Position numbers and translations under genes: made by a program
Source: Dama dama
Lineage: Eukaryota; Chordata; Mammalia; Artiodactyla; Cervidae
Reading direction: 5' to 3'
Length of the DNA stretch: 64,000 nt
Assembly (NCBI RefSeq): GCF_033118175.1
Contig: NC_083714.1
Span: 13,950,001-14,014,000 of the forward strand
Shown: positions 12,016 through 22,824 of the stretch, in pieces
Layout: the number at the start of each line of letters is the position of its first letter
Numbering within the stretch: position 1 is the stretch's first letter
Notes under the pieces: model-generated
What the model saw: only the letters and a program-made list of their open reading frames with translations
Told to the model about the DNA's origin: nothing
Database searches by the model: none

Positions 12016-14564
12016 AGTGAAAGAAAGAATACAGGAAGGTAGTCTCACATCACTGTATATTTAATAATATTTATTGGCAATATAATAAATATTAAATGGC
12101 CCCACTGATTGTGCTTTATTAAACAGTCAACATTCCCCTATACTCTAAATAGCCTTTTATCCATGAACTGAAGAACTGTCCACTGAAGTGTGTTTTCCTT
12201 GGTTTAATATCCATTAAATCTATTAAATGTTGCTCATTCAGAAGGTGGTAACTGGTGTTTTGAGTCTTTAGTTAGATTACTGTGCATTCACAGTGCAGCA
12301 GAGTTTGGCAACATTTTTCAATCTACAACTCATAGACTGCTATAAATAGATAATAATCTACTCCCATGATAGAGTTACAGAGTTACTTTGATCTCAGTGA
12401 CCTCTCCCTACTCCGAGGAAAACACAGATGCCTTGCAACCTTGAGGAGCTCAGTGGCCTCTTAGGTTTGTGTGGTGATTATTACTACTATTTTTCTGTAG
12501 TTTGGAACATATAGGGGCCCATATTACTCATCTTTTTTCAGGCCTTTGACACCTTCTTATAAAGGAACATCTTATGAACTGGATGAATCACAAGTCAGCC
12601 AGGGCAGGCACAGAAGAAAGAAGCACAAGATAACAGTCTCTCTAAATGAACAAGGGTCTGAAAGAAATCAGACGTCAGGTCACAAATAAAAACAATTTTC
12701 CTTAAAAAAAAATCCTCTGCCTACTCTCACCCTACTCTGTGAGATTTCAGGTAAGTAAGTGTCTAAGGGGAAAAGGAAACTTGTTGGAAACCAACTCTCA
12801 CAGGTAATGAGAATGATCTAGAGGGAAAGGAGCTGACTCTGGAGAAGATGGATGGACCGCTGATGTCCCACTTTTGGGGCTGTCAGAATGCTCAACTGAG
12901 ACATTCTAACAACCCACCGGGCTGATAGGGGTTAAGGAATTAGTATGCATCAGCATACATTCCCTCAATCACATTAGACTTTCACATTCCCAGGTCTGGT
13001 TTGCCTTTTACAAAAATAATATTGGTTTAGAATGCTGCTCAGAGGCTGCTTCACAAATCTGAGAGACCAGATTGTAGCACCTCTTTTTTCCTTGCTACTG
13101 CCACAGCCTCTCCCTCCCCCATGTAACCAAAAAGCCACTTCTTAGACTTTGGTAAACAATGTGAATGAAACTGAGAGAATATTTCTGTGGACTTAACTTT
13201 CCTGGAAATAATTATCAGTGATGGAAAACAAACTCTTCGTAACAGAATAAAACGTCATTAATTTGAGCTCCACTAATTCAAAAATCTGTGCTAATTCAAA
13301 CAGACCTATGCTGACAGGAAAAGAAGGGTCTGCTCCTCTAAGCAAATCAACTTTGTAATTAAGGTTGGAAGAGAAGTACAGGACTTGCTGAAAGAGAAAC
13401 TATTTTCAGAACTGTAGAATTATCCATCTACAAACACTGTAACATCATAATTACACATCTTTTGTGTATATGAAAAAGCAGATCTCTTGAAGACTTTTAT
13501 TTAATAATACTCAGCCATTTGGGGTTACCTATGTCATTAAAACAAGCAAACTATTTTAAAAGAAAATTATATTCATTTTTATTTATTATACTGGACTTCC
13601 TGCAATTATTTTGAATTTGGGAGCTCTGATTTCCACTTTGGTGTTGCTAGGCTACTTGCCTACAGTCGTGGTCACCCTCAAAGACCTCTGAGTATAAGTC
13701 CTATGGGAGATCACTAATAACTGAGGCAGAAATATGGCCCAAGTCTCCGACTGAGTTCAGTCACTTACTGTCTGATCTAAAGAAGTCACAGACTTTTAAT
13801 ACCTCAGGTTACATCTAGCTGTAAAACAGGGGGAGAAAGAACAACAGCAAAAAGAAAGTGTACATCCCTTAGGTTAGAGACCTACACACCAGAACAAATG
13901 TAATCAAAGGCAGAGCAACAAAGTCCTAGGGAAACCTAAGTATTCAGTCATTGTGAAACAAATATCAAATGAAAGCACAACAAAGTAGCATCACTTTCCA
14001 AAGGAAGTACTCCTGAGGCTGTTACTTCTGAGGCTGTGACTCCTCATACCTCCATATTGGCTCTCACTTCACTAGCACAGGGCAGTCTTCCAGCTCCCTC
14101 GGTGATCATGGCTCACTGCCTGAGAGGCCAGGTTACCCTGTCACAAGTTTAGCTCTGACCACTCTAATAATACTGTAAGCTCCTGGATTCCTACTGGTTT
14201 CCCTTAAGCACAAGACATGCAGAACTAGCATATCATGGAAGGGTACTTTACTAATTTCACTTGGGTTGAGGTGATAAGACTTCTTCCTTTCATACACAGA
14301 ATTGTAAATCAGAACACTAGGACTAAAAAAAAAAGGTTCCCAAATTTCTAGTTTTTATAGAAACTTTGAAAATACCAGAACCATGAAATGTGTTTGCTTA
14401 AGAAACTTTGGGACACTAAAATTGATAGGTGTCCCACAAGAATAGTGAATAAAATAATCATAGGTGAGTGTTCCAATTAAAGTGAATGCTAGCCAGTACA
14501 TTTTATAGGGAAAAGATTCTTTGAAATGGTTTTGGGCAAGAATATCTATATTCTATTTTTAAAA
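12016..14564. other. Non-coding stretch, one candidate exon
   Basis: No repeat family recognised. It holds a plus-strand segment at 12542-12750 with good splice-like borders (see findings). The remainder is unique-looking AT-rich DNA. Confidence 0.45.
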
Positions 14565-14652
14565 ATATTTTCCTCACACCCTCTCCAGCATGTTTTATTT
14601 GTAGACTTTTTAAATGATGGTCATTCTGACTAGAGAGAGTGATACTTCATTG
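14565..14652 (-). repeat. L1 LINE ORF2 fragment, inverted piece
   Basis: Antisense L1 ORF2 sequence: CTCACACCCTCTCCAGCATG, TTTGTAGACTTTTTAAATGA and GGTCATTCTGACTAG. It sits immediately before a SINE fragment and a plus-strand L1 3' end, so it is probably the inverted 5' piece of that same L1 insertion. Confidence 0.8.
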
Positions 14653-14724
14653 AGCCTGGAAGGCTACAGCCCATGGGGTCACAAAGAGTCAGACACGACC
14701 GAGCGACTTCACTTTCACTTTCAT
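14653..14724 (+). repeat. Bov-A type SINE 3' fragment at L1 inversion junction
   Basis: Only the 3' end of the SINE is present: AGCCTGGAAGGCTACAGCCC, ATGGGGTCACAAAGAGTCAG, ACACGACCGAGCGACTTCAC with a CTTTCA repeat tail. It lies exactly between the inverted and direct L1 pieces. Confidence 0.88.
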
Positions 14725-15038
14725 ATATGGAATACTACTAAGCCAATAAAAAGAATGATATGCCATTTGCAGCAACATGGATAGACCTAGAGATTATCAT
14801 TCTCAGAGAAGTTAGACAGAGGAAGATAAATATCATGTGATAGCACTTATAAGTGGAATCTTAAATAAACAAGAAGGTCCTACTGTACAGCACAGGGAGC
14901 TACATTCAGTATCCTGTAATGAACAATAACACACAAGAATATGTGTGTGTGTGTGGATAAGTGAAACACTCTGGTGTACACCAGAAACTAACACAATGTT
15001 GTAAATCAATGATACTTCAATGAAATAAAAAAAAAAAC
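14725..15038 (+). repeat. L1 LINE 3' end with poly(A)
   Basis: Plus-strand L1 end: ATATGGAATACTACTAAGCC, AGCAACATGGATAGACCTAG, AGCACTTATAAGTGGAATC, GGTCCTACTGTACAGCACAG, a short TG run, then AATGAAATAAAAAAAAAAAC. The intact A-run suggests a relatively recent ruminant-lineage L1. No open frame survives. Confidence 0.88.
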
Positions 15039-15193
15039 ATAGGTCTCCTTATCTACTGGCTTGATCATCTGTGTCAGTCTCTATATCAGTGCCAAACTGA
15101 GAGGAAAAAGAGGGTCCACAGTTTCAAAAGCATCTACAATCAGACACCATAAGCTTGTGAGTCTTTTTAAATGAGAATTTTACTTTTTAAATT

Positions 15194-15628
15194 GTGCCCA
15201 GTAGCCATGTATGGATGTGACAGTTGGACAATAAAAGAAAGCTGAGCACCAAAAAATTGATGGTTTTGAACTGTGGTGTTGGGAGAAGATTCTTGAGAGT
15301 CCCTTGGACTGCAAGGAGATCCAACTAGTCAATCCTATAGGAAATCAGTCCTGAATATTCATTGGAAGGACTGATGCTGAAGATGAAACTCCAATACTTT
15401 GGTCACCTGATGCGAAGAACCGACTCACTGGAAAAGACCCTGATGCTGGGAAGGACTGAAGGCTGGAGGAGAAGGGGACGACAGAGGATGAGATGGTTGG
15501 ATGGCATCACCAACACGATGGACGTGAGTTTGAGTAGGCTCCAGGAGTTGGTGATGGACAGGGAAGCCTGGCGTGCTGCAGTCCATGGGGTCTCAAAGAG
15601 TCAGACATGACTGAGCGACTGAACTGAA
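15194..15628 (+). repeat. BovB (RTE) LINE 3' end with C-terminal coding remnant
   Basis: 5'-truncated BovB. BovB is an RTE-clade non-LTR retrotransposon encoding a single endonuclease/reverse-transcriptase protein that drives mobilisation of itself and of the Bov-tA SINEs. Here only the 3' end of the reading frame and the tail are left. An 82-codon open frame at 15362-15610 contains the typical C-terminal residues, for example LKMKLQYFGHLMRRTDSLEK and the REAWRAAVHGVSKSQT end. Neither the endonuclease nor the reverse-transcriptase catalytic region is present, so it cannot be active. The tail (GACTGAGCGACTGAACTGAA) is the segment shared with Bov-type SINEs. No clear target-site duplication was found. 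Confidence 0.93.
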
Positions 15629-16904
15629 GAGTAGGCAAATATTTAAGGTGGTCAGCAAACACAAGACACAAGTCAACTACTAGGCCCGAGTAAGGTAGCT
15701 GAAAGTTCTGCTTTAGGAGGGTTTTGCCATGGGAGATCAAAAAAAGGCATAATCCATACCCAGATAAAACTAACCATTGGTGATTAATTTTCTAAAGAAA
15801 AATTAAGAAATAAATGTAGTCATAATACAGATTGGACACTTGTCTGAGGCTGTTTCACTACTTAATGCTAGACTATTACAACATAGTAGCATAAAAATAA
15901 ATGTTCACAATCTTTTATCTGAAAATGATTCTTTTAACAACGTGTACAACAGCAACCACCCTGTTATTTTCACTAAATTTCAGGGCTTCTTTTCCTTTCA
16001 GAAAGTACAAGTCGACATTTGTTCCCAAGGAATCATCTAAATAATCTTGTGGGACTAGCTGTTCATTTTTACTGCACTATATGAACACTGCTCTAACTCA
16101 GTGACCCCGGATACCTGGAAATGTTATTTTCTTTGTTAATGGAAATTACTGCAATAGGGGATGGATTCATTGACTCCAGGAAACTGCCCCCACAGGCAGC
16201 TTTGAGAGTCTAGGCCAGTCAAGGAAGCCAAAGTGTCACAGAGCACTCCTACACGCATTGGAGAAGACCCCTTGGATAGAGTTACACTAGTCTAAGAGTT
16301 TCAGAGTTAGGACATCAGTCAGCTACAATATAAAAACAATTCTTCTAAATTGGAATCATATTCACAAAACATCTGGAAAGTTCCCCAAAGGAGAAAAGAT
16401 TACCAAGAAGTATTGCTAAATAGATGGAAGAGAAGATGCTGACTTTTATCATAGTACAAAATTCAGTCAGTTTCCATTGTCCTAGACAAATCAAAAGACA
16501 TGCTGTTTACATTTAAGGAAGCCTGGAATACATTTTAATTCAGCCCTGAAACCCAGACATTCTTAGGTAATAAGCACAGATATTTAAATTCCATAACAAC
16601 CATTCAGTGTTTACAAACATTTATTTCTTTATAGATTTCTCATCCACAAAATGTATATTTGGTTAGAAAAGGAATTTTGAGGGTTTAGCTGTACTTTAAC
16701 AAATGTTACAACATCAATGTTTTTTTCAAGCAAGTGTAGCCTATAAAAATTATCTTTTATTTTCTAAGCTTCTCTTTGTGGCATGAGTTAAAAGAAAATA
16801 ATGTTATCAAGGATCCCGTTCCTCTATTTTCTTTACTATGACTTTACATAAAATAATATATTAAATGATACTACTATCTAATATAATAATGCATATATTT
16901 TTTA
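15629..16904. other. Non-coding stretch, no recognised element
   Basis: AT-rich unique-looking sequence with no gene, RNA or repeat family that I can identify. Confidence 0.5.
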
Positions 16905-17130
16905 AGGCGAAGGAGATTAAAAAGTATAAACTTCCAGTTGCAAAATAAATGACTCATGGGAATAAAAAGTACAATGTGGGGAATACAGTCAATAATTATG
17001 TAGTATCTTTGTATGGTGATGGACAGAAACTAGACTTCTTGTGGTGATCATTTTGAAATGTATAAAAATATCCAATCGCTATGTTATGCAGCAGGAACTA
17101 ACACTGTTTGTAGGACAACTATATTTCAAA
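16905..17130 (+). repeat. L1 LINE 3' UTR fragment
   Basis: Plus-strand L1 3' UTR: AAAGTACAATGTGGGGAATA, CTTGTGGTGATCATTTTGAA, then TATGCAGCAGGAACTAACAC and ACAACTATATTTCAAAAACA near the end. This is the usual L1M-type terminal order. Confidence 0.75.
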
Positions 17131-17475
17131 AACAAACTGATAGAAAATGAAATTTGTGGTTGCCAGAGGTGAGGGGTAGGAGGGGGAATTGGATGAAGGC
17201 AGTCAAAGGCACAAGATTCCAGTTATAAGATAAATAAGGACCAGGGATGTAATGTGCAACATGACAAAGATAATTAACATTTCTGTATGTTGTATATGAA
17301 AGTTGTTGAGAAAGTAAATCCTAAGAGTTCTCATCACAAGGAAAAAATTTTAAAAAAGGTTTCTTTTGTATCTATATGAGATGATGGATGTTTACCAAAC
17401 TTACTGTGGTCATCACTTCATGATGTATATATGTATGTCAAGTCAAGATGATGCTGTACACCTTAATCTTAAAAA
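17131..17475 (+). repeat. Second L1 LINE 3' UTR fragment
   Basis: Directly follows the previous L1 end. Shows TTTGTGGTTGCCAGAGGTGA, GGGAATTGGATGAAGGCAGT, GATGATGGATGTTTACCAAA, CTGTGGTCATCACTTCATGA and CTGTACACCTTAATCTT. It is a second terminal region in the same orientation, from another insertion or an internal duplication. Confidence 0.7.
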
Positions 17476-17734
17476 GTGCTGTGTGGTGAACCAGAAGAAA
17501 ACAGAAGTAAGACAATGATATAAGAATATGTTAAATAGTCTATTTCACTCTCACTACCATATCTTGAAACAATTTTCAATAAAATTTTAATTTAAAAAGT
17601 CTTCAATGCTCAAATTCAGGAAAAAAGATAACCTAAGATTAAAGCCAAAATTACGATGACATTAAAAACAACTCTTCTATAAGCAATGTGTCAAACGTGT
17701 GCCTTTTCCTGCATTGCTTATCACTTGTAATTGT

Positions 17735-18632
17735 GCCATCTCCCCATCACGTTAGAAAGAACCTTTAGAGCCATCGTCAACTCTTCCCTTTACCTTATTC
17801 CCCACATACAGCCTCATCTTGTTCTAGCACTACCGTGTTTCTGTTATATGTCTCTTTACATCCTTTATGCTACTAATCTAGTTCAGGCCTGTAACGTGTC
17901 TCATTTAGAATATTTAAAATTAGCCTCTGCACTATTTTGTCTCTCATCTTTATCTTTTTCACTCCATCCTATGTACAAGCAGCCAACTCATCCTGAACGA
18001 CCCTCTTACTCTGCTGAAAACTTTTCAATGGAAATTTAATGCCGTTAGAAAAAAATTCCAGCCCCAGTCTATCATTTTCTCTCCCATTGTCCTCACTGGA
18101 GCTCAAGCCACACAGGGTTACTTTACTGTTCTGCCCCAAACAACATACACACTGTTCTGCCTCCTTGCATTTGGCTCAGGAAGTTGTTTTGGACACACAA
18201 TGCATACGTTCTCCACATCCTCACTTTTGAATGTTGAAATGGAGTCTTAAATGTCTGCAAAGGTTCACCTTAAATGTCAGTTCTTCTGTAAAACCTTCTC
18301 CAGTCTATCCAACCGTAACTAATTCTTCTTACTTTCAGTAGTGTTGTTTATACATCTAAATAGAACTTACACTTTCTTCCTTATTGTTCTTTTGTGTACC
18401 TGTCCATCTCTCTTTTTTTTCAGTTTCATTTCAGTTGCTCAGTCATGTCCAACTCTTTGCAACCCCATGCACTCCGGCACACCAGGATTCCCTGTCCATC
18501 ACCATCCATCTTTCTTATAAGACTGCAAGCTCATGGCGGGTAGATATCACATATTGTTCACCTTTGTAGCCCCACAGTACCTGGTACAGTATCGTGCTGA
18601 GTTAAGTGCTCAATAAATGTGGAATTGAACTG
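17735..18632 (+). repeat. L2 LINE 3' portion, split by a BovB tail
   Basis: Long diverged L2. The 5' half matches the L2 coding end by its word pattern (CTCTTACTCTGCTGAAAAC, GTTCTTCTGTAAAACCTTCT). The 3' end is clear: AAGACTGCAAGCTCATGGCG, CACCTTTGTAGCCCCACAGT, ACCTGGTACAGTATCGTGCT, AGTGCTCAATAAATGTGG. A BovB tail at 18414-18504 interrupts it. The 102-codon frame at 17731-18039 lies inside and has no intact domain. Confidence 0.78.
18414..18504 (-). repeat. BovB LINE 3' tail inserted in L2
   Basis: Reverse-complement BovB end: CAGTTTCATTTCAGTTGCTC, GTCCAACTCTTTGCAACCCC, then ATTCCCTGTCCATCACCA. Flanked by an imperfect direct repeat, TCCATCTCTCT at 18403-18413 and TCCATCTTTCT at 18505-18515, as expected for a target-site duplication with one change. 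Confidence 0.85.
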
Positions 18633-20274
18633 AATAAACCTTCATTCAGCCTGATGTAACTAAGAAGCAAGACTATCAGGATTTATAATAAATTCTATCT
18701 TTAACTACAGCTCTGCTGTTATAATTGCTGCTTATTTAGAGAAAATACTGAATACATCTTTCAATCAAGCTTTGAAACTATAATAACTATTCTAAGTTTG
18801 AATTACCTTATTAAGAAAATAAGTAGAACAGTAAGAACACTGAAATCTGTAGTAAAATAATGCCAATGAAGAAAGACCTTTTACTGTAGATTCGGCTGGA
18901 CAAGTTCAACCAGTAAGCCACAAAGGCAGTCTTTTTTTTTTTTTAAACCCAGAAATTAAAAAGGGCAATATGAAGCAAATTAATTAAAACTAGCAAGGAG
19001 ACACTGGGTAGAGGCTGAGTTCTTAATCAGTAACTGGTTCTTCCTGCAGCTGGATTTGGATCTTCTCCCACTGAAGGGCTGAGTAGACTTGATTCCACTT
19101 AATTTCCAAGTCTGACAAAATCACAACTTGGAAGTGGTATGACTACTGGCAATTGTTAAGCACAGTAAATCCCTTCTCCTTCCATAACCCCCTCAAATGT
19201 CCTGCATTCACAGCTTTTTTTAAAATACCAGATGTTTTGTTGAAATTAACACATTCCTATCAAATGCATGTCAAAAAGACTTCTTTTTTCCCCACTGCAT
19301 TCTATTTAATCCCCAAACTGTTTATCTGTTACACAGACAAATATTGCATAGTATTTATTGTAGGGGGAATGACAAGGAAAGTCGGGCTCATAGTAGGGTG
19401 GGATCCACTCTGGAGCAAATATTCCCACAGATAAATCACAGATGGGAGCCCTTAGAGGTCATATCCCTCAAGAGGACTTTTTTGAACTTGCTGAACACAA
19501 TGATCAAAATGTTGTCACAGTCCCTAGCCCAAGTCGTCTTCTTTGGGAAAGAGGGGGTGGGATACAGTTTTGTCTGTTGAATTCAAGTTTTATTTCTTCG
19601 TCAACAAAGCCTTTCTGTGTGGTTTCATCCATTAACAGATTCAAGCATATTTAACTAGATACAAAAAAAAAAAAAAAAACCGGCACAATGTGAAGACATG
19701 ACCTGGGATTGCTCACCTCAAACTTTCATCCCTCTAAAGTGTCCAGCTGTCACAGAAAGATAATTTCTGACAAACCATCACCTGCTCACTGAAACCTTTT
19801 TACAACTAGAAACTACAAGTAAAACTTCACAGAAATGGCCATTTCTGAGGATTTTTTAAAAATACATGGATAGCAATGCCACTGCAAATAAAATGTCCCT
19901 CATGAAACAATTCTAGTAAGCAGCCTTGTGGCACCAAATGCTTATAAGTTGCAATTGTGCACTACAGGTAATATATAGAATGTTAAATATCACTCCCATT
20001 TCCTTTCTTCAGGCTATTTCTGTTTCTCAATCATCTTATTTTTAGAAATAGTATATATAGGTTTTGCCATGGAGCATTTATAAACTTTTTATTTCAGTTG
20101 TTTCACTTTATAATAGCAAAACTTAACAGCTGCAACTAGGATATTGAAATATTCTATCAACCTAAAAAGTCTCCCATAAGAACTGTGTTCCCATCCTTTA
20201 TTAACTGACAACTGATGCAATTATAAAGCAAATTATAAAAAACTCCTTGATTTAAAATTATAAATAGAAAACAA
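18633..20274. other. Non-coding stretch with homopolymer runs
   Basis: Contains a T-run at about 18931-18944 and an A-run at about 19662-19678. No gene or repeat family recognised. Several 70-93 codon frames at 19153-19654 overlap each other in different frames and look like chance. Confidence 0.5.
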
Positions 20275-20400
20275 AATACAGATATGCCTCACCGTAGGTT
20301 ATATCTAGGTTCGTTCCTAAACATGAAAGTAAACTGCCTTTACAAAATAATTTTGTTGTCCTATGGTTTACATGTTCAGAGATGCTTTAATCTTCATTTC
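20275..20400 (+). repeat. Possible Tigger-like DNA transposon remnant
   Basis: The stretch CAGATATGCCTCACCGTAGG followed by TATCTAGGTTCGTTCC resembles the terminal region of mammalian Tigger (pogo/mariner-type) elements, which start near CAGGCATACCTCG...GGTTCGGTTCC. The similarity is weak and the opposite terminus was not found. Confidence 0.3.
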
Positions 20401-20519
20401 TCGCTTCCCTTGCATAGGCTTCTAACATTTTCTTTAATTACCTTATCCACCTAAGTAAACAATTACTTCACTATACTAACGGAACTGAATGCTTTTATTC
20501 AAACATTTATTTTGATCTA

Positions 20520-20770
20520 TGCCTAATTCCCCACAGCCACTTAAGGGATGCAAAGATGTGAAAAATTTACCCCACATCCTCAAGGAACTACCCATCTAGG
20601 TAGGGAAGACAATCAGGCAAGAAACTAAGGACACTGCAAGGCAAGATAAAGCAAGTCCTCTAACTGAGGCACCAAGCAGTGTGTAATGAGCACACAAGTG
20701 CAGCAGCATTAACTAGGAGAGTTTGGGGAAAACCCTGGGCGACTCCTTTGGGAAACAGAAGACAGAGTCT
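20520..20770 (+). repeat. Old mammalian interspersed repeat, family not assigned
   Basis: Carries GGATGCAAAGATGTGAAAAA, CATCCTCAAGGAACTACCCA, TCTAGGTAGGGAAGACAATC, AAGTGCAGCAGCATTAACTA, GAAAACCCTGGGCGACTCC. The order 'gatacaaagatga.. / ccctcaaggagctcac.. / agtctagt.gggaagacag..' recurs elsewhere in this window (34.5, 58.9 and 63.4 kb), indicating a common, old repeat family whose name I cannot give with certainty. Confidence 0.45.
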
Positions 20771-22434
20771 GCCACGGGAAACTGGAGAGCCATGAGTGTT
20801 TACTAATTTATTTGCTTTGAAATGTTTCAATTTTCCTTCTGAAAGGTTTTCTTAGTCTTGAACTTAAAATGGAATACACCTAAGGCAAGAGACAGAACAG
20901 CAGCAATCAACTCTGACATTAAACAATTCCTCAGAATTTCTGCTCTACCAGGCCCCCTATCACCCTTTCCTCCCACCTCTTTGGCCTATGAAGTAAGCCT
21001 ACAAGTGACACTTAAATGTCTTGTTTAGCCTCACTGACATCCCAAAGACAAAATACACTACTAATTTCTGGCCTGGCATCCCCAAGCCATTTACTGGTTT
21101 CTCTTCCACTGCATCATTAATTTGCCATGTTGCCTGCCATGAAGAGTCTCTGGTATGGGGGGTCTTGAATATGTGAAATGACAACTTCTCAAACTTGCAA
21201 AATTCTTGAAAGCTTATTAAGAAACATGTGACATGGACAGTGTAACAACTAACACTGACAGTAAGCTTAGAATTAACGGGCAGTATATGAATATACATTT
21301 TGAAAAGTATCTTCCTTTACAGAAGAAAAATTTTATATTTTTTTAAAAAACCTCTTCTGAAAACAGATTTCCAACAATGTATTATTTGTTTCAGAAAAAG
21401 AAAAAAATTTAAGTGGATTAGGGGCAAAAACAGAAGATATACACAAAGCCTATGATTCTAAAGCTTTTATTACCATTTACCTCAAAATTTTAAAAAAGGT
21501 AATGCACCCCTGTCTTCCAAATACTTAGATCCCTGAATTCAGCTGCACTAAAAAAGAAACACAATCTGCATCATTTTATCTTTTTAAACCCTATGATCGT
21601 AAGAAATCTAAGTCTGGTAAAACTGATAGAGTCCATGACCATATACATGCAGTTCCTTTTTGAAATTCCTTTCTTATTAATATAAGAAAAATGTCAGTCA
21701 TGGATATATTTGTCCTTTATTTATATAGCTGTTTCTTGTTTTATAAGTTGCCCTAAGGAACTTCAAATTAGAAAAATGAAAACTACAGCAGTAAATTTGG
21801 CCCAAATCATCTATAAATTTGAAATTTGTTTCCTTAATTTCCAAGGAACAGACTAATTTCTTCCCTCCAAAATGTCTCCCTGTGGAGAAGAGCAAAACCA
21901 GGGCTTTTTATCTTCAGTCCCTGAAGGTGAAGCCTTCCCCAAACCCTTCAAAAGTCACAGTAGAGTCCAGTGGGTTATGCCTGGCTAGAAACCTGCAGGC
22001 TAAACCAGCGTTCCATGGAAACTGGCTGATGTTAAATGCAAATATTGCACAGAGAGAAATCAAAGCTTGGGAAGTGTGTATCCCTGAGAGAATGATCCAT
22101 TCTGATGGGACTATGGGAGGAGTTCAGAACACAAACTGAACTGAGAGGATGGTTGTGAAGAAAAAGAGCACATGAGGGAGACATTGCACCACAGGATTCT
22201 AAAAGGAAAGAACCCAGGAGAAGTTGAGTAAGACTGCAGTGAATAGGCTGAGGGTGTAAGGGAGATTTTGGGGATACTGAGTTAAGAAACTGAGTCCCTG
22301 AATGAAAAATTATTCAGTGTTTGTTTTTCATGTTAGCTGAGACCAGGGGGTACCAGCTCAGTTAGCAGAACAAATAGCTTTAAGAAGTTTTCATGGGAGA
22401 AGAGGGAACAGTGTCCCTGGAGCGGAGCAGTAGA
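20771..22434. other. Non-coding stretch, no recognised element
   Basis: No repeat family seen. It contains a plus-strand open frame of 106 codons (21819-22139) and a minus-strand one of 99 codons (20999-21298). Neither has a recognisable domain, signal peptide or Kozak-strength context that would support a gene. Confidence 0.5.
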
Positions 22435-22665
22435 GCACAGTGGAGCACAGTAGTTGGGAACAGACTTTGACAGAATCAGGTTCAAATTCAGGTGCTGTCA
22501 TGTAGTAGCTGTCATTCAGCACGTCACTCGACCTCTCTAAGCCTTGGTTTTCCCTAACTGTATATAAGTGAAATACCTTCAATTTCATGCAGTTGTTGAA
22601 AAGATTAAATGAGGTGACTTATATAAAATACTTAGGACAGGTCCAGCACACCCACCAAGATAGAA
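22435..22665 (+). repeat. MIR SINE
   Basis: Plus-strand MIR: CAGAATCAGGTTCAAATTCA, GGTGCTGTCATGTAGTAGCT, CGACCTCTCTAAGCCTTGGT, GCAGTTGTTGAAAAGATTAA, ATGAGGTGACTTATATAAAA, AGGTCCAGCACACCCACC. Confidence 0.85.
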
Positions 22666-22744
22666 ATTATTATTGTGCTTAGGAAACATAACTAGCAGTA
22701 TGTTAGAGGCATGTTTGAACATAAAGGGAAATCTAAGAGTAAAC

Positions 22745-22787
22745 TTTATATATATATATATATATAAACTTCATATATATATATAAA

Positions 22788-22821
<34 letters not shown>

Positions 22822-22824
22822 ATG
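22745..22824. repeat. Compound (TA)n / (TG)n microsatellite
   Basis: Runs of TATATA interrupted by AACTTC and AAACT, followed by (TG) repeats near 22797-22821. The TA part is self-complementary and could form a hairpin. Length is probably polymorphic. Confidence 0.95.

Noticed and set aside
15362..15610. 82-codon BovB-like open frame as an active gene
   Set aside because: Only the C-terminal end of the BovB protein is present; the endonuclease and reverse-transcriptase parts are missing.
21819..22139. 106-codon plus-strand open frame in unique DNA
   Set aside because: No recognisable domain or promoter, and no retrogene marks such as a poly(A) tail and flanking repeats. Frames of this size are not rare by chance in 64 kb.
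22745..22824. TA/TG tract considered as a CRISPR or other structured array
   Set aside because: It is an ordinary dinucleotide microsatellite in a mammalian genome.
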